Under the pieces are notes generated by a model, which searched no databases, had not been told where the DNA came from, and saw only the letters and a program-made list of their open reading frames with translations. From an uncultured Methanomicrobiales archaeon (GTDB lineage Archaea > Halobacteriota > Methanomicrobia > Methanomicrobiales > Methanospirillaceae), in the NCBI GenBank assembly GCA_949320185.1, contig CASGHK010000045.1:1-64000 (forward strand): 64,000 bases of DNA, written 5' to 3'. Below are positions 58,311 through 64,000 of the stretch, piece by piece (within the stretch, counting starts at the first letter, position 1; the number at the start of each line of letters is the position of its first letter). Both the position numbers and the translations under genes were made by a program.

Positions 58311-60232
58311 TGGCCGCCGAGGACGTCATCCCCCTCCCGCCCCTCACCGAGTTCGACCGCCACCTCTTCCGGGAGGGGACGCATGTCGCGCTCGCCGAGG
58401 TGCTCGGGACCCACCCATGCCGGTACGAGGGAGAGGACGGGACCGTGTTCCGTGTCTGGGCCCCGAACGCGGCCCGGGTCTCGGTGATCGGCGACTTCAA
58501 CGACTGGGACGGGGCGGCTCATCCACTCTTCCCTGCCGACGATGGCACCGGGGTGCATGCCGGGTTCATCCCGGGCATCGGCGTGGGGGAGCGGTACAAG
58601 TATCGAGTCGCCTCATGGTTCGACGGCTACGTCTCGGAGCGGGCGGACCCGTTCGCCTTCGCCGCCGAGCTCGCGCCGGGGACGGCATCCCTGGTGGCCG
58701 ACCCGGTCCACGCGTGGCAGGACGACTGCTGGCTGGCAGAACGGGCAGAGCGGCAGGGGCGGGACGCGCCGGTCTCTATCTACGAGGTCCACCCGGGCTC
58801 GTGGCGGCGGGACCCCGCCGGCCCATGCCGGCTCCTCTCCTGGCCCGAGCTCGCCGGCCCCCTCGTCGACCACGTGACGGACCTGGGCTTCACCCACGTC
58901 GAGCTGATGCCCGTGATGGAGCACCCGTTCTATGCCTCCTGGGGCTACCAGGGGCTCGGGTACTTCGCCCCTACGGCCCGGTACGGCACGCCGGAGGAGT
59001 TGATGGGCTTCGTCGACACCCTCCACCGGGCCGGGATCGGGGTGCTCCTGGACTGGGTGCCGTCCCACTTCCCGGTGGACGGGCACGGGCTCGCCTTCTT
59101 CGACGGGACGCACCTCTACGAGCACGCCCACCCGCGCCAGCGGCTCCACCCCGAGTGGGGCTCGGCAGTCTTCAACCTGGGCCGGAACGAGGTGCGGGGT
59201 TTCCTCGCCTCCTCGGCCCTCTTCTGGCTCGACCGGTACCACGCGGACGGGCTCCGGGTGGACGCCGTCGCCTCGATGCTCTATCTCGACTACTGCCGGT
59301 CCCCTGGGGAGTGGATCCCGAACATCCACGGCGGGCGGGAGAACCTGGACGCGGTCTCGTTCCTCCGCTTCGTCAACGAGGCGGCCCACGCACGCCACCC
59401 AGGTGTGCTGATCTGCGCCGAGGAGTCGACCGCCTGGCCGCTCGTCACCCGCCCCCCGTCCGTGGGCGGGCTCGGCTTCTCCCTGAAGTGGAACATGGGC
59501 TGGATGCACGATACCCTCGACTACCTCTCGCGGGACCCGGTCCATCGTCGGTACCACCACGACGAGGTCACCTTCTCGATCATGTACGCCTGGAGCGAGG
59601 ACTACATCCTCCCTCTCTCGCACGACGAGGTGGTCCACATGAAGGGCTCGCTGCTCGGCCGGATGCCGGGAGACGACTGGCAGCGGCGCGCGAACCTGCG
59701 CCTCCTGCTCGCCAGCCAGTTCACGCACCCGGGCAAGAAGCTCCTCTTCATGGGCGGCGAGTTCGGCCAGGAGGCCGAGTGGGCCCACGACCGTTCCCTG
59801 GACTGGCACCTGCTCGAGGACGAGCGGCACCAGGGCATCCTCCGGTTCACCCGGGACGCCGCCCGGCTCTACCGTGACCTGCCGGCGCTCCACGCGCGGG
59901 ACCACGACCCCTCGGGGTTCCGGTGGGTCGTGGTCGGGGACCGTGAGCAGTCGGTCTTCGCCTTCCTCCGATTCGGGCATCGCCCGGGCGACCAGGCGCT
60001 CGTGGTCCTGAACGCGACGCCGGTGGTCCGGCACGACTACCGGGTCGGCGTGCCCCTATCCGGGTGGTGGCGTGAGCGGCTGAACAGCGACGCCGCCCTG
60101 TACGGCGGCTCCGGGGTCGGGAACCTCGGGGGGTGCGTGGCGGAGCCGGTGCCGGCTCACGGCCTCGAGGCGTCGCTCCGGCTCACCCTGCCGCCCCTCG
60201 CCTGCCTGGTGCTGGCACCGGAGGGGGCGTGA
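58310..60232 (+). CDS. glgB: 1,4-alpha-glucan branching enzyme
   Basis: VFRVWAPNAARVSVIGDFNDWDG; DGLRVDAVASMLYLDY; CAEESTAWP; LPLSHDEVVH. Confidence 0.97.
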   Translation: MAAEDVIPLPPLTEFDRHLFREGTHVALAEVLGTHPCRYEGEDGTVFRVWAPNAARVSVIGDFNDWDGAAHPLFPADDGTGVHAGFIPGIGVGERYKYRVASWFDGYVSERADPFAFAAELAPGTASLVADPVHAWQDDCWLAERAERQGRDAPVSIYEVHPGSWRRDPAGPCRLLSWPELAGPLVDHVTDLGFTHVELMPVMEHPFYASWGYQGLGYFAPTARYGTPEELMGFVDTLHRAGIGVLLDWVPSHFPVDGHGLAFFDGTHLYEHAHPRQRLHPEWGSAVFNLGRNEVRGFLASSALFWLDRYHADGLRVDAVASMLYLDYCRSPGEWIPNIHGGRENLDAVSFLRFVNEAAHARHPGVLICAEESTAWPLVTRPPSVGGLGFSLKWNMGWMHDTLDYLSRDPVHRRYHHDEVTFSIMYAWSEDYILPLSHDEVVHMKGSLLGRMPGDDWQRRANLRLLLASQFTHPGKKLLFMGGEFGQEAEWAHDRSLDWHLLEDERHQGILRFTRDAARLYRDLPALHARDHDPSGFRWVVVGDREQSVFAFLRFGHRPGDQALVVLNATPVVRHDYRVGVPLSGWWRERLNSDAALYGGSGVGNLGGCVAEPVPAHGLEASLRLTLPPLACLVLAPEGA

Positions 60233-62604
60233 CCGATCGGGCGGTCTGCATCCACGGCCATTTCTACCAGCCCCCCCGGGAGGACCCCTGGCTGGAGCAG
60301 GTGGCGCTCCAGCCCACCGCCGCTCCGTTCCTCGACTGGAACGAGCGGGTGACGGCCGAGTGTTACCGCCCGTTCACGGCGGCGCGCCTCCTCGCGCCCG
60401 ATGGCCGGATCGAATCGATATTCAACCTCTACAGCCGGGTCTCGTTCAACATCGGCCCGACCCTCTTCGCCTGGCTGGAGCGGCACGCCCCCGACGTCTG
60501 CGCCGCCGTCCTGGAGGCGGACGCCGCCTCTCTCACCCGCTGCGGGCACGGCGCCGCGATCGCGCAGGGCTACCACCACGCCATCCTCCCGCTCGCGGAT
60601 TCGCGCGACCTGGAGACCGAGATAGCCTGGGGCGTGCGCGACTTCGAGGCCCGGTTCGGCCGTTCGCCCGAGGGGTTCTGGCTCCCCGAGATGGGGGTCG
60701 ACGTCCCCACCCTCGAGGCCCTCGCCCGGCACGGCGTCCGGTTCACCGTGCTCGCCCCCCATCAGGCGGCGCGGGTGCGGGAGCCCGGCGGGGACTGGCA
60801 CGTGGTGGACCCGCTCTCGCTCGACCTGACCCGGCCCTACGCCTGCCCGCTCCCGTCCGGCCGTTCGGTCGCGGTCTTCTTTTACAACGCCGGAGTGGCG
60901 CACGAGCTGGCGTTCGGCGACCTCCTCTCGAACGGGGACCGGTTCGCCGCCCGTCTCCTCGGCGGATTCAATCCGGACGGCCGCGACCAGATCGTCTCGG
61001 TGGCGCTCGACGGCGAGACCTTCGGCCACCACCAGAAGTTCGGGGAGATGGGCCTCGCCCGGGCCCTTCAGGACCTGGACGGCCGGCCCGACCTCCGGGT
61101 GACGGTCTATGGCGAGTACCTGGAACGGCACCCGCCGGTGCTGGAGGTTTCCGTTCGCGAAAAGACCTCCTGGTCCTGCGCCCACGGTGTGGCGCGCTGG
61201 CGAACTGACTGCGGCTGCGCAACGGGCCTCCACCCAGGCTGGTCCCAGGAGTGGCGCTCCCCACTCCGGGCCGGGCTCGAGGTACTCCGCGACACCCTCC
61301 GGCCCGCGTTCGAGGCGGAGGGTGCCGCCCTCTTCCAGGACCCGTGGGAGGCCCGCTCGGCGTACGTCGATCTGGTCCGGGACCTTTCCCACACGGCGCG
61401 GGAGGCGTTCTTTGCCCGCCACGCCGCCCGTCCCCTCACGCCCGACGAGGAGCGGCGGGCCCTCCTCCACCTGGAGCTCCAGCGCCACCTCCTGATGTCG
61501 TTCACCTCGTGCGGCTGGTTCTTCGACGACATCGCCGGGCTCGAACCGGTCCAGGTGCTCCGCTACGCGGCCCGCGCCTGCCAGATCGCCCGCACGCTCG
61601 GGCTGCCCGATCCCGAGCCGGCCCTGGTCGAGGTGCTCGGCGCGGCGCGAGGTAACACTCCGCAGGCACCGGACGGTGGCGCCGTCTGGCGCGAGCAGGT
61701 GGCTCCGTTCGTCCTGGACTGGCCGCGCCTCGCCGCCCACGTCGCGGTCGAGACCCTCTGGGCCAGGGGGCCATGCGCATTCCAGGAAGGACCGTACGCC
61801 GTCGTCTGCGAACGCTGCGACCGGGAGACGGCGGGCCGGCACCGGTTCGCGGCCGGCGCGGCGACCATCACGGCCGTACGGACCGGGGAGTTCCGGGCAT
61901 TCTCGTTCGGTGTCCTGATCGGCCGGGACGGCACGGTCCGGGTCGGCATCGGCGACGCTCCCGGCCCCTCCTGTCCATCGCCCGACGACCTCGAACGAGC
62001 CTTTCCCGAACACTTCTACCCGCCGGAGGCGCTCTCGCGTCGCGAGCGGCGCACCCTCTACGACCGGCTGATGCGTGTCGATACCGACGAGGCCGCCGCC
62101 GCTGCTGAGGGCTGTGCAGGGGACCGACGCCCACTCCTCGGGGCGCTCGGCACGCTCGGGCTCGTCCCTCCACCGGGGTTCGCCGCCCCCGTCGCCCTCG
62201 CCCTCGAGGCCGAACTCATTGAAGGTCTCGCCGTCGACCGGCCGGACACGCCCGGCCTCGCAGCTGCCGCGACCGAGCTCGCCCGCCTCCCCGGGCTCTA
62301 CGACGTTCCGCGCCTCGCCCGGGCGCTCGAGTCCACCCTTGTCCGCCTGCTCGGACAGGCCAGAGCGGAGTTTCCGGCCGTCGACGCCCTGCAGGCCTGC
62401 ACCGGGACCCTCGACGCCCTGCGCCCGCTCGCCCTCGAGCCGGACCTGTGGCGGCTCCAGAACCTTTACATCGGCATATCGCAGGAGTACTGGGGACAGA
62501 TGGACGAGACGGACCAGACCGGTCGACCGCCGGGCCGGGACCACGCAGCATGGGCCGCCCGCTTCTCCGCCCTCGCCGACTACCTCGGGGTGCACCTGCC
62601 GTGA
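60229..62604 (+). CDS. Glycoside hydrolase family 57 / DUF3536 protein
   Basis: AVCIHGHFYQPPREDPWLE; GFWLPEMGVDVPTLEALARHGVRFTVLAPHQA; VSVALDGETFGHHQKFGE. Confidence 0.93.
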   Translation: MTDRAVCIHGHFYQPPREDPWLEQVALQPTAAPFLDWNERVTAECYRPFTAARLLAPDGRIESIFNLYSRVSFNIGPTLFAWLERHAPDVCAAVLEADAASLTRCGHGAAIAQGYHHAILPLADSRDLETEIAWGVRDFEARFGRSPEGFWLPEMGVDVPTLEALARHGVRFTVLAPHQAARVREPGGDWHVVDPLSLDLTRPYACPLPSGRSVAVFFYNAGVAHELAFGDLLSNGDRFAARLLGGFNPDGRDQIVSVALDGETFGHHQKFGEMGLARALQDLDGRPDLRVTVYGEYLERHPPVLEVSVREKTSWSCAHGVARWRTDCGCATGLHPGWSQEWRSPLRAGLEVLRDTLRPAFEAEGAALFQDPWEARSAYVDLVRDLSHTAREAFFARHAARPLTPDEERRALLHLELQRHLLMSFTSCGWFFDDIAGLEPVQVLRYAARACQIARTLGLPDPEPALVEVLGAARGNTPQAPDGGAVWREQVAPFVLDWPRLAAHVAVETLWARGPCAFQEGPYAVVCERCDRETAGRHRFAAGAATITAVRTGEFRAFSFGVLIGRDGTVRVGIGDAPGPSCPSPDDLERAFPEHFYPPEALSRRERRTLYDRLMRVDTDEAAAAAEGCAGDRRPLLGALGTLGLVPPPGFAAPVALALEAELIEGLAVDRPDTPGLAAAATELARLPGLYDVPRLARALESTLVRLLGQARAEFPAVDALQACTGTLDALRPLALEPDLWRLQNLYIGISQEYWGQMDETDQTGRPPGRDHAAWAARFSALADYLGVHLP

Positions 62605-64000
62605 ACGGGTCCGCTGCACCGTCGCCGGGTTTCCTCTCGAAGACACGCGGGTGCGGGGTGCTCTGCCACATCACGTCCCTCCCCTCGCCGTTCGGCTGCG
62701 GAGACCTCGGGCCCGGGGCGTACCGGTTCGCCGCCCTCGCCGCGTCGGGGGGCCAGGCGTTCTGGCAGGTGCTCCCGCTCAACCCGACCGAGCCGGGCCT
62801 CGGCAACTCGCCCTACGCGAGCCCGTCCGCGTTCGCCGGCTCGCCCCTTCTGATCAGCCCCGAGCTCCTGGCAGCGGACGGCCTTCTCGACAGCGACGAC
62901 CTCTGCCCGCTCCCCCCGTTCCCCGATGACCGGGTCGACTATCCCTCGGTCATCGCGCACCGGGCCCCCCTGCTCGACCGAGCCGCCGCCCGCCTCCTCG
63001 CCTCGCCGCCGCCGGCATATTTCGCCTTCGCCGGGGACGATGGCGCCGCCTGGCTCGACGACCACTGTCTCTTCGTCGCCTGCCGGGAGCACTCAGGCGG
63101 GCGGCCGTGGCACGAGTGGCCCGACGACCTTCGCCTGCGCGACCCCGAGGCGCTCTGCCGCGCCCGGGAAGCCTTCGCTGTCCGCTACGACCGCGAGCGG
63201 GCCCTCCAGTTCCTCTTCTTCGACCAGTGGATGCGCCTGCGCCGGCACTGCGCCGGGCTCGGCGTCCGGCTGATCGGCGACCTCCCGATCTACGTCCCGT
63301 ACGACTCGGCGGACGCCTGGGCCCACCCCGACCTCTTCCGGCTCGACGAGGACCGCCGGCCCGCGTTCGTCGCCGGTGTCCCCCCCGATTACTTCTCGAC
63401 CGAGGGCCAGCGGTGGGGCAACCCGGTCTACCGGTGGGATGAGCACCGCCGGACCGGCTATGCCTGGTGGCTCGCCCGGTTCCGTCACCTCGCCCGGCTC
63501 TTCGATGTCGTCCGGGTCGACCACTTCTGCGGCTTCGTCGAGTACTGGGAGATCCCGGCGTCGGAGCCGTCCGCCCGCCACGGCTCCTGGCAGCCCGGGC
63601 CGGGGCTCGACCTCTTCGCCCGCGTCCGGGACGCCCTGCCCGGCCTCGCCCTGGTCGCCGAGGACCTGGGTCACGTCACCCCTGCGGTGGAGGCCCTTCG
63701 CGACGCCCTGGGGCTGCCTGGCATGCGGGTTCTCCTCTTCGGGTTCGGCCCGGAGATGGCGTCGAGCCCGCACGCACCGCACAACCACGACCGGGCGAGC
63801 GTCCTCTACCTCGGCACCCACGACAACCCGACTGCCCGGGGCTGGTTCGAGGAGGCGTCCGACGAGGAGCGTACGCGGCTCGCCCGGTACCTCGGCCGGC
63901 CGATCGAGGCGGACACCGTCGCGGACGCCCTGGTCCGGCTCTGCCTCCAGTCGGTCGCCCGCACGGCGATCATCTCGCTCCAGGACCACCTCGGGCTCGG
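62601..64000 (+). CDS. malQ: 4-alpha-glucanotransferase (GH77), truncated by window end
   Basis: RGCGVLCHITSLPSPFGCGDLGPGAYRF; IGDLPIYVPYDSADAWAHPDLF; VRVDHFCGF; YLGTHDNPT. Confidence 0.96.
   Translation, partial: MNGSAAPSPGFLSKTRGCGVLCHITSLPSPFGCGDLGPGAYRFAALAASGGQAFWQVLPLNPTEPGLGNSPYASPSAFAGSPLLISPELLAADGLLDSDDLCPLPPFPDDRVDYPSVIAHRAPLLDRAAARLLASPPPAYFAFAGDDGAAWLDDHCLFVACREHSGGRPWHEWPDDLRLRDPEALCRAREAFAVRYDRERALQFLFFDQWMRLRRHCAGLGVRLIGDLPIYVPYDSADAWAHPDLFRLDEDRRPAFVAGVPPDYFSTEGQRWGNPVYRWDEHRRTGYAWWLARFRHLARLFDVVRVDHFCGFVEYWEIPASEPSARHGSWQPGPGLDLFARVRDALPGLALVAEDLGHVTPAVEALRDALGLPGMRVLLFGFGPEMASSPHAPHNHDRASVLYLGTHDNPTARGWFEEASDEERTRLARYLGRPIEADTVADALVRLCLQSVARTAIISLQDHLGL

Noticed and set aside
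60157-62646. 829-aa minus-strand ORF opposite GH57
   Set aside because: Antisense shadow ORF of a high-GC gene; the plus strand has clear GH57 catalytic motifs.

Overview
GC-rich archaeal chromosome segment. Gene content suggests a methanogen of the Methanomicrobiales type; this is an inference and the genus is not assigned. From left to right: an A1A0 ATP synthase operon (K-E-C-F-A-B-D), pgk, nifS/nifU and a MoeB/ThiF-like gene. Next is a short relic in which a decayed nadA is joined to a ~145 bp copy of atpA. A mercury-methylation cluster follows (hgcA corrinoid protein with NVWCAAGK, hgcB ferredoxin, an upstream AbrB-like gene and a downstream winged-HTH gene). The middle holds GNAT acetyltransferases, an ABC-2 exporter whose permease is fused to a PrsW-like protease domain, two PAS histidine kinases, a HerA/DUF853 ATPase and a small sulfite-reductase-like protein. 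A large secreted NHL/dockerin protein is followed by a gene-poor stretch (about 34.6-37.4 kb) of frame-broken relics (unidentified, Kelch, SRAP/HMCES) ending at tRNA-Gly(CCC). The right part carries a Cu-type P-ATPase, ManC-like, LPG-synthase-like, Dph5, FeoB with a DtxR/FeoA regulator, PolX, two cis-prenyltransferase-family proteins (one without catalytic motifs), a radical SAM protein, and a glycogen/alpha-glucan operon (GH57, GT4, GlgB, GH57, MalQ). Most notable: the hgcAB locus with a candidate operator, the nadA::atpA chimera, a hairpin-rich non-coding block upstream of nifS, the ABC-2/PrsW fusion, and the degenerate cis-prenyltransferase paralog. All family calls were made by eye; no database search was run.
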